Shown: one piece after another, positions 32,872 through 46,295 of the stretch
Numbering within the stretch: position 1 is the stretch's first letter
How the letters are laid out: each line of letters starts with the position of its first letter
Assembly: GCA_036320915.1 (NCBI GenBank)
Contig: JAXBDG010000008.1
Span: forward strand, 310,001-374,000
Reading direction: 5' to 3'
DNA: 64,000 bases
DNA from: Linnemannia elongata
Lineage: Eukaryota; Mortierellomycota; Mortierellomycetes; Mortierellales; Mortierellaceae
The notes under the pieces: generated by a model
Told to the model about the DNA's origin: nothing
The model's database searches: none
The model's input: the letters and a program-made list of their open reading frames with translations, nothing else
Made by a program: the position numbers and the translations under genes

Positions 32872-33476
32872 ATGGCCTTCAATTTTGACGACACATTCAG
32901 CCTGGATCAGCCCAGCCTGGAACTCTCGTTGAACGACTTTTCGTTCGATCCCAGCCAGCCTAACCTCCAACAACACCAGCAGCAACTTCAGCTTCAGCAA
33001 CAACAGCAGGACCAACACCGAGAGCTACACAACATGCTGCTCCAGGACAATGGCAACAACAGTAATAACAACAGCACTACTATCAGCAATGGTATGCAGC
33101 CTGGGTCGATCGGCACCGTCCCTGTATCCTCGGGAGCATTTGATTTTCATCCATCCGCACTGTCGTCAGATATGATGGTTCCCGCCTCCGCATCAACCAC
33201 TCCCCTTTTGCAGACAAACCCAGACAAGATCGCCCAGTCATTACAGCAGCAGTTGCAGCAGCAGCAACAACAACAACAACAACAACAATTGTTCTTGCAC
33301 CAACAGCAACAGCAGCAACTTCACCAACAGCAGCAACAACAGCAACAACAGCTTCAACAACAGTTGCAACAACAACAGCAACAACAGCCACCAACACAAC
33401 AACAGCAACAGCAGCAGCGCCAACAACAACAGCAGCATTTCAATTCTCCACATCACCACCATATCCAACATCAACA

Positions 33477-33509
<33 letters not shown>

Positions 33510-36500
33510 AGCACAAATGGTCCACTCTATACCAACCAGCCAGCAGGAGCAACTGCTCACCCCTGGCTCCAACGACTTTTACAGTACGGATTACACCCAG
33601 TACATGTCGCCTCTTGGAATCGCACCCGCACCGGATACAACTGATGCAGCAGCCATGGTGATTACTGACCAGTTTGACGACGACGAGGTAAAACAGAAGA
33701 AGATTCGGAGAGCTTTGTCATATGTTTGTGCATCTCTTCCCGACAGAAGAACATACCATGGAGCGAGTACCAGGATGGGATCCACTGTACAACTGTCCAG
33801 CTGTCCAGGATTGCGCTTTTTTTTTTCACCCCGCCCGAAGCATATGAGCAAAAAAGGACGAAAATGGATAGCAGGATCGATTGGAGAGGCATGGACCAAT
33901 CTCAGCTCGACCCGCAACAAAGGAAAACCAAACTGCAACCTTTTCTAACATACTTTCCTTAATTGGTTCTATGCTCTAGGTATTCTTTACGCCTTTGATC
34001 TCCCCCGCGATGACTCCGTCCCACCCGTACTCAAATCTCCCGCACGCCCTGTCGACAGCCAACGAGATCTTTTCACCGCTCACCTCTCCAGCACTGCAGC
34101 CTCACCGGACGTCCGCTATCGATTATCTGTCCTTTTCCGGCCAGAGTTTTAGCCCGTTGCCTATGCAGCTCCACCAGGCTCAATCGGCCCAGCAGCAACT
34201 CCAACAACAACTCCAGCAACTTCAATCTCAGCCGCAGCCGGATTTGTCGCAGCAACAGCACCAGAACCAACAGAACCAACAACAGCTCCAGTTTCAGCAA
34301 CACCAAAACCAGGTCTCTCAAGCTTCTGGCAGCAAGGCACCTCGTGTCGATGTGCGGAGTCCAGCGCTCAACGCTCAGCAACAGCGCCCACCTATGAAGC
34401 GGAAAACGACCGTTGAGCGTGTCACCAATGGGCTGGCCCCTACTGTGCCTCGATCGACAGGTCCTGTCAGAGTGGCTCTCTCCAAGAACTCGCCTGCAAT
34501 GCGCCCCATCGCCAGCCCAATGTCTCCAGCAACTCTTCGGAAACAGCAAGCAAGTCGGCCGCGGTCCTCACCAATCGCACCAGCATCACCCCTTATCATG
34601 CACTTTCCTACCAACCGGCCAAGTCCGTCACCTCTCCTCATATCGACAGCTCACCCAACCAGTCAAGCATCGCAGGCATCCCCTTCGCCTCGTCTGGTGA
34701 CTAATATGCACCAGCTGTCAATGGTGCCGTCATCTCCCTTGGGTTTTGTTAACCCATCGAATGGTCCCCTCAGCCCGGCTCTTTTCGCTCTGCCTGCCTC
34801 GTCCATGATGCCTCCACCACGGTCACCGATGATTCTGCCCTCAGCATCGCAGAACCAGGCTTTGAATACCCAGAGGCAACTCAGCTTGGTTCAACCCCAG
34901 CATGTCACCGCGCAGAACCAGCATCAACTCTCGATACATCAACCCGTTTCTGCCCCCCAACCATCGCCAGCGTTGAAACCGATTGCAGAAAACGGAACGG
35001 CCAACAAGAGTCCCGGCAGCACTGCTGCCGAGGCCAACTCTACAACTGGAACAGCAGCAGCATCCGTATCGATAGCACCAAAGTCCGCTCTCGCACCCGT
35101 CACCCCCGCATCGCTCATGAACTTGGGAGCAGGATCTGGGTCTGAATCAACCCCAACCTCCTCTCCCAAATTTGGAGTTCACGCCAAGGCTAAAACAGGA
35201 TCTAACCACTCTTCCGCACCTGCCTCTGCCTCTGGAGATGCCACTTCCAATGCTGCTGCTGCCGGCACAGCCGCGGCAGAGTCCAATTCGACAAAATCCG
35301 CATCCCCGTCCAGTGCTTCAACCTCAACAAGTTCCTCGGCACAAAAAAGGGGGACCAAACGCCAGGCAAACGGGGATGCTATCGGATCTGGCATCTTGGC
35401 TCCCTCTACGCCCCGCCAAGTGCCCCTTACGCCTGGATCTTCCATGATCTCGCCTATGCCCCCACCAGCCAACGGATTCTCTTTGATTTCCCCTGCCCTC
35501 AAGCCTACACTCATGACCCACCGCGGCAGTACTTCGGTGATGGCCTCTCCCCGTATGCAGCCTTTGCTCGTCTCTCCCAGTCTGAAGCCTTGGTTGCCCG
35601 GAGGTATATTCATGTTATTTTTGTTTTCTTGCAGCTGAAGATGTTGGCTACTCTTACTCTACAATGCTGACTGGACCGGATATATTCATTGTCAACCTAC
35701 GCATAATAGTATCACCCAGCGAAGCTATGGCCAGGCTAGCATCCAAATCCAACTACCAGAACATTCTAGACGGCGACCACACGTAAGTTATCGTTTAATT
35801 GGCCACTTCATACCTTGTTTGTAATGTCGATTGCAAACTGCTTGCTTATTGGCGTCTGGCAATTAATTATTGTTTTTCTCCGCTACATCCTTAACCCTTT
35901 TGGATCTTTATAGCGCACTGGGCTTATCGTACAATACCGATCTCCACTCTGGTATCGAGCTCCGCAGGACATCCCACAAGGCCGCGGAGCAGAAGCGACG
36001 AGACTCGCTCAAGAACTGTTTCGATGACCTGCGACAGATGATCCCCAATATCCAGGAGAAATCCCCCTCCAAAGTCTTCTTGTTGAAGAAGTCATTTGAT
36101 TATATTTGTAACCTCAAGGCGGAGGTTGCAAATCGGGATTTGGAGTTGGCGCGTGTCAGGGCGGAGCATGAGTTTATGAAGAACGCGATGCAGGCTTGGA
36201 TGGCGAACTTGCCCGACGATAGCCCTTACAAATCGGTGGCTGTGACCTCGCCTGTGACCAACAAGGACGCAGGAGGAGAGACGAAGGCGGAGGATACCAA
36301 GAAGGTTGGATTGCTGGAGTCTTGGACGATTCCCGAGGAGGAGCTGAAGAAAGCAATCAGCAAGGAGACCGATGCCGCAGCCCGTGCTGCAGAAGTTGCT
36401 GAGATGAGTGCTTTGGCCGTTGAGGCTGCTCGAACCCAGCCTGGAGGTCAGAGTAAGGGAGGCAAGGATAGTCAGGGCGATGGCGAGGACAGCGACGAGG

Positions 36501-36880
36501 ATGGATCTGCGACACCCAAGGCTAAGAAACCTGCCAACAACAAGTCTGGCTCGGGATCCAAAGGCGGTAGCGGTGCCAGTAGTGCTGCTAACAAAAAGTC
36601 GGCTAAAGGCGGACCAAGCTCTACTCCTGCTTCGGCACTGTCATCCTCAACCCCGGCTGCCGCTGCGCCCGCTGAGTCTGTAAATGGAGTGTCATCGAAT
36701 CAGAGCAAGGACAGCGATACAATCATGGAGCCATTACCCCCAGCCGCTCTACCCCTGGCTACCAAGAAGTCCCAGCCTAATGGAACTAAGGCAAAGGGCG
36801 GGAAGACTGACGAGGATGATGATGATGATGACGATGATGGTGAGGAGAGCGAGGACCAGGAGATGGTGGATGCTTCATAG
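32872..36880 (+). CDS. Large Gln-rich bHLH transcription factor
   Basis: A nuclear DNA-binding regulator. Four exons, 32872-33687, 33980-35603, 35635-35782 and 35914-36880, give 1184 aa. Residues 1-272 are dominated by long CAG/CAA-encoded Gln runs. Exon 2 opens FFTPLISPAMTPS and includes FSPLTSPAL and many Ser-Pro dipeptides (possible kinase sites). The bHLH (about 880-935) reads RRTSHKAAEQKRRDSLKNC for the basic region and helix 1, then a loop with EKSPSKVFLL and helix 2. A leucine-zipper-like segment follows (EVANRDLELARVRAEHEF). The tail is Lys/Ser/Ala-rich and ends in a poly-Asp acidic stretch. RRTSHK.AEQ and the FSPLTSPAL block recall Pho4/NUC-1-type fungal factors, so an E-box (CACGTG) target is plausible. 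Orthology is not established. Confidence 0.88.
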
Positions 36881-38554
36881 AGATACAACATACACACACT
36901 CAACACACATTTTTTAGATATCACTCACACACCCACACACTTGCTACATTGCAACAACCAGCACACCCGTTACTTTTAGATCTTTTTTGTTAATAATGCA
37001 TTCCCACTTTTTTTTTTCTTGTAACAAACTCTTGTGTCGATGCTTGGGTCTTGTTGGTTTTTATATATATATTGCTGTTGTTGTCAATACAACCTGGTTT
37101 GTGGTTTGTGGTTTGAAAAGGTAATTAGAAAAGGGCTATTTCGTCCTTTCTTGTCCTCTTCCTTTTTTCTTTTTTTTTTATGTTTGCACGGTATGGACTA
37201 GAGAGAATTTTGAGATATGCAAGAATTGATGACAATAAGAAAAAAAAAATGCAGGAAAAAAGGGCAACAATTTCATACGAGCACACAAACAGCTTTTTTA
37301 TTCAATTACTTTATTGAATTTTTTTTTTTTTTTTTGCCAACAGACACCGAATAGAGATGTGCTTGGCCCTCTTTTTTTCAGACCAAAACATTTCGGAGAG
37401 TGGCGATCGATGTTGGAGAGGCATTGTGCTTTGTGCCGCGATCGAGCAATAGACGTCGACTCGTTTCCTTTTGCAGAGCTAAATGTCTCTACTGATCAAA
37501 CTTATTCAACAATTTACACCTCAGAAAAACAAGGGTCGCTTCGCGTTTATTTTATAATCAGACATCGGCAGACAACAAAGGATGACAGACGACGCGTAAA
37601 TGCATTTGCAAGTATATTCTTCTTCACCAAATGTGGCAGGCGATAAATTTGACGTGAGGCAGATAACAGAAATGAGGATTGCACACGATCAGATTAGCAA
37701 CTGCTCGATGCAATCGAAGGGAACGCTAGATGAACCGTAATGGCTCACCTTTAAGAAAAAAAGGCTCCATTGATCATCACTGGAGAAAATGCGCGCACTT
37801 TGATGATACCATCATTCTTTACTCAATAGGCTCAACGGTCAACATTCAAGTCCCTCTCGCACAGCCACTAATAAAAGGCTAAAGAGGACAAGGTTCAAGC
37901 AGAGAACGATATGGTCATCGAAACGTGGGTAAAAAAGCGAGTCTTGGGTGGAGGAATGGAAGGATTGAAGCAGCTCCCAAGGCTCAGTCCGATGGACATT
38001 GGGAAAGGAAATATTTGGAGTGTCTGCTCAAGGTGGTTCAGTGTGTGACGCGCTCAGGTCTTGGTTCCGTCTCTGGAGCTTTGGACATTTGTCTGGCATA
38101 TTCTGAAATAAATCCTGATGCAAGTTCGCTTTCCTCTGTTTCTAAACATAGCAAGAGTTTCCTGTCGACCATTTTAAAGTGTTTGTGGTGCCGGGAAGTG
38201 ACAGATGGAGAGAGTGAGTGCGGGAGACGATGAAAACGACAGATGGTACCTGAGCAGCTCGACAAGCATGGGAAGATGTGTGGTTTTTTGCCAGGCAGTG
38301 GATAGCGAACGATGGATGGGTGAAGCAGAGGAGAGTCACTTTGGTGACGAGAGGAGTACCCCAAGTAAAAGGAACATCTGAGGAACCGATGTACTTGTTT
38401 GACCAGAGGCAGAGGCAACCTCGGAGCAGAATCGTTGGAAAGGAGCAGGAGTGGAGCCTGTGTTTGACATGAAAAATAAAAATTGAAAGAGAACTGTTTA
38501 CTTACGATCCAATCGACTATTCCTTGTGTGCTTTGATGTGCTTGTCTATGCTCA
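36881..38554. other. Intergenic, 3' flanks of the bHLH and channel genes
   Basis: T-runs near 37009-37018, 37168-37180 and 37319-37335 probably mark 3' UTR sequence of the bHLH gene. No family-bearing frame or RNA gene was found. Confidence 0.5.
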
Positions 38555-39285
38555 CTATTGTCCCACACGCTCCTTTAAAAGTGCTAACTCCTTCCTCAAG
38601 TCAGCAGCTGCCTGCCTTTGCTCCTCATGGGCAAGCCTCAACTCCTCATAAACCCTTTGCTGCTCCTCCCTCGCCAGCCTCTGATCCTCCCTTGCCTGCC
38701 TCTGCTCCTCCCTCGCTTGCCTCTGATCCTCCTGGAACTGCTCCAACAACGCTAACATCGCCGCATCTCCCGCACTCGTACCGCCACTCTCACTTTCTTG
38801 TTTCTGCTGCTGTTGCTGAGAATGCTGCTGTTGCCAGTCCTGGATCCCGCCACCTTCACCAGTACCACCATTGTTTCTGCCAACAGGCTGTTGGACCTTG
38901 AATTCTGCGGCGCTGGTAAGGTCGGCGGAGGTGACTTTGTCGTCCAAGATGCTTTGTGTCTTTTTCTTATATTGGCGCACTTGGAGGGATGTTGCGGTGT
39001 AGTAGATCGTTTCTGGGAAGTAGTCGAACACCGTCCTGAATTCTACGTCAATCAATCACAGGAATACAACATGTTAAGAAGGTGAGCATTAGATTGTTAG
39101 CAATTGTCGCTGCTTCAAAACCAGAATCGGAAAGAAGGAAGCGAGAAAGGAAAAGAGATTAAAAGGTACCTGGAAAGTTGTGGGCTAAGCTCTCGGCGTT
39201 TTCAATATACCGCATCCGGTTTTGCAACCAGTCCAGTTCCCAGGTCCTGTCTCCGTCGTCGATGGCGTGGTTGATCAAAGCTAGC

Positions 39286-39326
<41 letters not shown>

Positions 39327-42300
39327 CGTAATTAGGGGTCAACGAGTATAAGTGTACTAAAAAAGTTAGAGATCGAAAGCAAAAGAAAAGGTTGTCTGGC
39401 TTACCAATGAGAACGTTCAACATGAGGACGACAGTGAAAAAGAAGAACACCATCATCATGATATGGAACCCGACGTCATTGTTGCTGAAGCCATTGCTGA
39501 CCGGATCATACATGCCGCCCTATGAATTGGCCATCGAAACAGTAGAGCGTACCATCATATTTCAGTAATCAGCTATGGAAATTAAAATAGAACGACAGGC
39601 CAGCAACTTTCGTATCATGAGGCACTCATTTACCATCATAAAGTAGGTCATAGAAATAACACGGAAGAACCCAAATGAGAAGCCATCGGTGTACGACGGG
39701 CAGTCTTCAGAATTAGTACACGTATGAAGGAGGTGCATGATCGCGACGGAAAAGGCAAGAATTCCTCCTGCAAATATAAAGAAAAACACGCGGATTGAGG
39801 CGATCGCATAGATGATGATAGACACGAACTTGCAGACACTTCGTGTCACTCGCAGCTCAAACAACTAATAGGGTATGACAAGAATTGTGCAATCATTGGT
39901 CAGTGGCTGGTTGGCGGTCGGGGTTGGCAAGGCAAAAAAGATAGGGCAACGGGTACTTACGAAGTGCAAGAATATGAAGAGGACGAAGAAGCTGAAGAGC
40001 GAGTTCTGTATATTGGGATCGGATCGAACGATTTGCAGGATACTTCCTGCCATTGGGAACACGAACGCGAGTAGGTCGACATAATTGTATACGGATCTAT
40101 TATGAGAATGCGGCGTTTTAAAAACGTTACTTTGGATTAGACTTCGATTCAAAAGGTGGCAAACACATGTGACGAAAAAGAAGCAGCCCATTCATTGGCA
40201 CGCTTACCGGACGTATCGCTTCATATCTGTGATGGCTTGCAATAGCTCGATGTACACTAAGTAGAACGACATGACAATGATGGAGATGAAGATGCCGTTC
40301 AGGGTTGCTATGTTGTCGTAGCGGTTAATCTGAAAGATGACGCCAACGAGGACGAGCACATAGTAGACACATTGCGTCAGGAAGCGGAACAGCCAGAACG
40401 GTAGCCCAATCGTGTTCCTATTAATTAAGCCATAATAGCGTTAGGATGGGTTCGACGGAGAAATGCACTTGCTTTGTCAGACCAGCGGTAAAAGAATAAA
40501 CAAACTTACCATTTGTACTCTACAAGGGCGGCGATGGCAGGGCTGTCGAGGGTTTCGATCTCAAAAGGGTGGCACTCGACCTTTGGATTGCCAGTAACCA
40601 GCCATGTTATCATCCTCGAGCCAAAAGACAGATATAAATAACAGCACCTGAGAATAAACACCCATGGATACGAGAGAGTAGGCGTCCAGAAATACAAGCC
40701 CCTTCCCTCGCTGCTCTTCTCTGGATCTTCTAAACGCCATGGGTCGGAGCCAGACTTGAGCCAGAGCATGTCGAAAGTGGCTAGGTAGATGTCACGCGAG
40801 AAGTTATACTTGGGAGGGTCGGCCGTAGGCGTCGAAGTGACTTGTAAGACCTGGTCCTGATATTGGTGGAGTCCCCTCGGTTTGTTCTTCCAGAACCGCC
40901 AATGGAACTTGTATGGGTATGCAATCTTGTGGTGATCAACAATATAGTCGCGGTCGCGCACCGGTATATAGGCAAGTTCTCGGAATAGATCCAGCGTGAC
41001 CTCCGAGTAAGGCGTCTTGGGATCCGTGAGCTCTTTTATACATTGCCTGATTGGGAGTAGGAAATGCGGGTCTTTTTCCAGTTTGTATTGGCGGATGCAG
41101 TAATCGATAAAGACCTCGGCGAGCTCAAAAGCCTTGGGTTGCTCAGAAGTCTTGGAGAGGAGGCACCAAATGGGGTTGTTGTTCCTGACCATGTCGTGCC
41201 TTGGGATCCAGCGGCTGGTTGGGTGAGCGAGCAGCGCTTTCCAGAGTCGGACGGTCGAACTGTGAGTCCCAATCGCCCAATGATGGCAAACATACTGCAC
41301 AATGTTGCTGTCGCATTCGGTTCCTGGGATGTAGAGGTTGATGTACTTCCCAATGTATTGTATGATATCCTCTTGAACGTCCTTGCCGGCGCTCTGGAAA
41401 ATCTCGGACAGGAAGCCGGCTCCGCCCAGGAAATCAGCCTCGGTACCACGGATAGGGTCATGGAGACTCTTGGTGAAATCGACGGTCTCGTAGTAGGGCA
41501 GGAGTCCATAGAGCTGTCCATGGATACATACCTCCCAGTCCGTCCTGAGGCTGTAAGTGTGGACTAGGCGAAGAGTAAACTTGTCTTCAGGGGTTGTCGG
41601 GGTGCTCCAGATCAACACCAGGCCATCGAGCGACAGGACCAAGTGCGAGCAGTTGCCAATGAAGTTGACACGGTGGATGGTGAAGTCCAGGTCCTTGGGT
41701 AGCGGGATAGGCATCTTTAGGAAAGGTATCATGTTCTGATCGGAGACGGTCACGGTGACATACGGCTGGTATGCCCGGCGGCCATTAATGAGCACAGGGA
41801 CCATCGATTTTTCCGCCTTGAAGGTGAGACCGGTGGGTGCGAGTGTCTCTGCGTAGCCATAGATATAGGAATCATAAGCAAAGCAAGACTCCTGACAAAG
41901 TCTCTTCCGGATGGAGGGTGATTGGAAGATGCGGTCCTCGATGTTGAAGAGAGACACTTGGGAGAGACCTACACAGATGGTTTGCGGGCTGACCAAGTCA
42001 TCGGACGACGTCTCGAAGTTGTCGTGTCCGTCGACGACGTATTGCTCCAACAGAGACATGTTGTCGACACTGAAGACACATCCGTGATTTCTTTGACAGA
42101 ACGGCGCGCAGGACTTGAAGTCGACCATGATCTGGGTGTCATTGCGGATGAACCGGACGGAGCCGATCGAAGGGTCATGCTTCATATCGTGGACGGTGTA
42201 ACTGGCAGCTCGGGTCCAGGTTGCGGTCCAAAAGATGTCGACATGGTGCTTCCCAGGGATCGCGATCAGTCTCCCATCCTTGGACATGGCCGTAGAGAAG

Positions 42301-44938
42301 CGAACCGCCTCGAACTGGTCGTATGTAAGATCCATGTAAGACGAGAGGCGGATGCCTTGCTCAATGTCCCATGTCGAGACTTCATACGTGTCCGGGTGTC
42401 CAATGACTACATAGGCACCGTGGAGCTGCTTGAGCTGAGCGCCAAAGACGGTGACGGCAAACCTTGGCTCGTTCCAAGCTCGATCCATTGCGATCGATCG
42501 AAGGTGAGCCCAGTCCCCAAAGGCGCTATAAATCTCGATTGTCACGCCGTCGCATGTCACGAACAGCTCGTCCTTGACATCCTGCTCCTGAGTGGCGACA
42601 ATGTGAAAGGCGGCTTTGGCAAAGAAACCATCGAGTCCAGGACACTGCTCCGTAACGTCGAACTTCCTGAATCCTGAGCCAGCAATCGCTCTTGGAGGGG
42701 CTTGGGTATGGTTGGAGACCACCCTGTAGAAGTCGTTCTTGCCTATGGGCTCAGCGGGCCTGGTATCATTCTGGCGGCTAAGTTTTTCGCTCACGGGTTC
42801 CTCCTCCGTGTTCGAGCCTGCATCGACACGATCCAAGTCGATGTAGACAAACTGTGAGCCATCCCAGGAAAGACAAAGTGCGTATGTACTTTCTTCGGCC
42901 ATCGGTAGCTGCATCCAAGCCACAAGCTGCGGTTGGAAAGAATGGGTTGGAGACGATTCAGCAGACCGAGTAGATTGCTGTGAGGAAGTGGATGACTGCT
43001 TGGATTGCCGTATCTCTGTTGGCGGTAGTGACTCCCTGAAGTTCCAAAGCTGAAGTAGTCGATGCTCTTCTGCAAGGACCGTGATCAAGATGTGTGATCC
43101 GTCTCCCGACATCGTGTAGCCAGCAATCGTCTTGGGCTCTTGTAGTTCAATATCAAGTTGAGGATGTCCCGTCCTGTTGACATCGACTGAACTGAAGAAT
43201 GGCCTATGCTCTCTGTACATTGGATCTATACAAATACAATCGGTAAATAATTAGTTGAAACGCGTATGGCGGGTCGTAGAGATATGTGATATAATTATCA
43301 ACAGCTTGCTTACCATCCTTGTAGTAGGCGCTGGAGTCGGTGAGGATGTTCGTGTAATGGAGTTCAATTGACCCATAGTCATCCGGTTCACCCTGCCAGG
43401 TCTTGACATCCATCACAAGAAGAGTCGGTTCAACTTCCTCGCCAAGCAGTACCAACTTCTCGTGTAGCTTCCATCGAAAACACACCTCGTCGTCTTTTCC
43501 CGCGGAGAAACATAGCCTCTTGATTTCCTGATACGTTATGACCTATGGTGGCAAAAAACAAAACAATTGCAAAAAGAAAAAAAGAAAAAAATCAATCGGG
43601 TATGAGTAAACAAAGCGTGTGGGATAGGCGATGCAATGCATTGGACACATTAGTTGATCCAGCTGGATAAACTAACTCTATCGGGGATTAGGTAAAGTAT
43701 TTTTCGTGTTACTGCTAACCTCAGACTTGACAGCCAACGAGCCAGGGAGGCTATGGTGGATGGTAACGACTATGGCCTCGACCGCGTCCATGTCCATGTT
43801 CTTGGTCGATATTCCCAACACAATGTCATAATGGGTGTTTTTCACACGCGGTGGTGAGGGGATGGTCCACTGTTTAGTTCAAAAGGGTCAACGGTGTACA
43901 CGAATCAGTTGTGTGCGAATCACTAATCAATTGCAAAACAGTGCAATGAGAAGAAAAAATAAATTAAAATGGCAGAGCCTTTTTTGTACCTTGAGGTATT
44001 CGGTTATCGCTTTGAAGGCGATGGGTGGTTGTGTCCTGCTTGAATGAATCACGAAGAGATGATTCAGAGTTCTAGTGATGGAAGAAATGAAAAGGAGAAA
44101 GAGGTGCCGTTAGTGAGACTTTTAAGCGCCGTCCAGTCATATTGTAGTACAAGAAACACGAATTGATTATCAATCAGAACACCCAAAAAAAAGGTACGAT
44201 CAACCCGGGTAACGAAACTTACTCCTCCACAGGTCGCAGTATCAGTTCATGCGCCAACACGTCTTCTTCTTGGACCTCAAAGTATGACCGATACCCTAAA
44301 CAGCATTTGTGCAATGCATATTTTTACTCGCCAAGCGCTATTCCATCTGCATCACTTATACACCAATCATGCGCATGCCAATTCACAGATCAAATACACC
44401 CACAAAGTTATACAAATTGAATATATTTCTGGCGCATCATGAAGTTGAAAGAGACTTTGAGCACGCCTCAATGATACCCTCCAATCCAGCTTTGGCATCC
44501 TCGCGATTGAACGACATGGCTTTCAATCGCGGCACCATTTTCACCCGTGCACTGACCCGATTCTGTGTCAGAAACGGGTTCCGAGAATGGTACCGACGGG
44601 ATCCAGTGTCGACGAGGTAGAGATGCTCGACGGGCTTGGTCGTCGGCTGGCTCCCAGTCTTGCACTACTGCTTCTTCTTCCTCTTTTTCCGCCTCGAGAG
44701 TTGATGCTGTGGTTGTCGCCAATGTTATCGACTGATCGTCTTGTCTGGCAAGAGTATCATCCGACCAGTTCAACTCCAAATTCGCCGCCAAAACATGTGC
44801 TCTCGCTATCTTCAAGAACCGCAACACCCTCAAATCTTGAACCCTCCCAAACAAGATCTTGAACAGCTTCATGCTATCAGCTACATCCAGCGTCAAATTC
44901 CAGATATACCAACGTATCCAGACACCCAAAAGCGGCAT
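38555..44938 (-). CDS. TRP-like cation channel with a propeller-like N-terminus and coiled-coil tail
   Basis: A predicted membrane ion channel. The twelve exons are 44938-44557 (tentative first), 44295-44223, 44071-43990, 43869-43720, 43542-43314, 43225-40510, 40417-40208, 40096-39961, 39864-39634, 39519-39405, 39280-39170 and 39042-38555, totalling about 1640 aa. Residues to about 1210 are soluble, with repeated WD/propeller-like strands (GYTMSGDGSHILITVL, LCLSWDGSQFVYIDLD). Residues 1211-1450 hold about six hydrophobic helices of an ion-transport domain. It ends FFTVVLMLNVLIALINHAI, like the S6 NVLIAL segment of TRPV channels, then DDGDRTWELDW as a TRP-box-like helix. The cytosolic tail has a Gln-rich part and a coiled coil of REEQRQAREDQ-type repeats. 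Exon 1 donor choice (GTCAGT or a nearby GTGAAA) and the start are uncertain. Confidence 0.85.
39287..39325. repeat. 39-nt homopolymer acting as polypyrimidine tract in a channel-gene intron
   Basis: Pure A on plus, hence pure T in the transcript, ending a few bases before the GGCTAG acceptor of the exon at 39280. Confidence 0.9.
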
Positions 44939-45509
44939 CCTCAGGAAAGGATCCTTCTCGCGTTGTCGTTCCTAGAGCATACTAGGCATGCTTGTTAGTA
45001 GCCTTACAATTGCTACTGAAGGCGAATGGTGCGCCGATTAATACTGAATCATATTTTTTGTTCATTGAAAGCTATGCATGTTTTTTATTCATTGCGGTGT
45101 GACAGTGTGGTTGATAGTGGTTGTAAGATACGTTTTGATGCAAGGAGCAAAAAAGAACAGCATTATACTTTGAGGCACCATCCGAGCTCCGCGCCCTCCC
45201 CCTGTCAATCTCATTCACGCCATCGCGATAATACGGATACGTTTCGTTCACCTCCTCACTTTTATTCATTAAAACGGGCCAATCTGGACCGCGGGCTACT
45301 TCAACAGTTCTCCCAGCATCATCACAAAATTCGCTTCTTCACCCTTTGTCTGGATCTTATCGATGCTAGTACTATCCTCGGAGAGGAGGAGGGTATGATG
45401 CACCTTGCCTCGGTCCCGTGGCCAAGTCGCCTACGTATGCGGCACCATGGGGTTTACGTATATATATGAATCTTCTGTATGTTTCCGGGATAGTCTAGGT
45501 GATAGTCTA

Positions 45510-46110
45510 TCTGCTAGACATCCCAAAGTTGAGGTACATGACGGTGTACGGGTAAAGGTCTAAGTCTAACATTGTGCAACTTGAGAGCAACGGCCTTAAC
45601 AAACTACATCCTTGGGTCTGGCGCGTGAGATCTGTACGCCCAGAAGGTCTTGGTACTGCGACTCACACAACTTGTGCTTCTTAGACAAACTGATCCAAAG
45701 CTGCAATCCATGTGTACATGTTTGAGACTGAAGCTGCATTTCAGAGTGAACAATACCACGACCGGCAGTCATCCACTGCAAGTCGCCAGGTCCGATGGTT
45801 CCCTTGTGTCCTGTAGAGTCCTCGTGCTGACGCTGTCCCTCAAGCATGTAGGTCACAGTTTCGAACCCGCGGTGGAGGTGGTCAGGAAAGTCGCCGTTCT
45901 TGTCAACGTTGAACTCGTCAAACATGAGGAAAGGGTCGTGGTTGCGGAGTTCAGGACGTCCGATGGATCAACGGACACGGGCACCGACACCCTCCGACTG
46001 TTCCCTGGAGATGATGGACTTTGTGAGAGATCTAGAGATGGGGATTGAAGCAGCAGCCCTTTCGGGTTGTTGTCTTGTTGCAAAAAGAGAAATATGTGAT
46101 TGAATGACGG
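45510..46110 (-). pseudogene. Pirin-family protein, decayed
   Basis: Intact pirins are bicupin Fe-binding nuclear proteins or quercetinase-like enzymes. Here the N-terminal cupin is readable: REQSEGVGARVR, then SIGRPELRNHDPFLMFDEFN, DHLHRGFETVTYMLEG and GTIGPGDLQWMTAGRGIVHSEM. An in-frame TGA at 45970-45968 replaces the Arg expected between GARVR and SIG (a CGA-to-TGA change would do it). The frame also stops at 45598-45596, soon after the first cupin. Remnants of the second half (TVMYLNFGM) are visible near 45520-45560, followed by another stop. No start codon was found in frame upstream. A 109-aa product from Met at 45925 is conceivable but would lack the second cupin. Pseudogene is the best call. 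Confidence 0.78.
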
Positions 46111-46295
46111 TGAGAATGAAGAAAACTGTTGTAGACCGAAGATGCGACGTTGCTTACTACTTTTATTTGGGTTTTACAAGGTTTTACATATTGTACAAGG
46201 AGAGAGAACAAAGCGATGAAATAAAATGATGTTTAAGCAATGGTAGCCAGCAATGAAAATAAAATGGGACACGGAATAGGTGTGGGTACAGATAG

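Noticed and set aside
33083..33552. Minus-strand Leu/Val-rich frames opposite the bHLH gene
   Set aside because: They are the antisense of CAG/CAA repeats, which read as poly-Leu or poly-Val. No independent coding evidence.
41922..42677. 251-aa plus-strand frame within the channel gene
   Set aside because: It is a mirror frame of a long conserved coding exon, with no family features.
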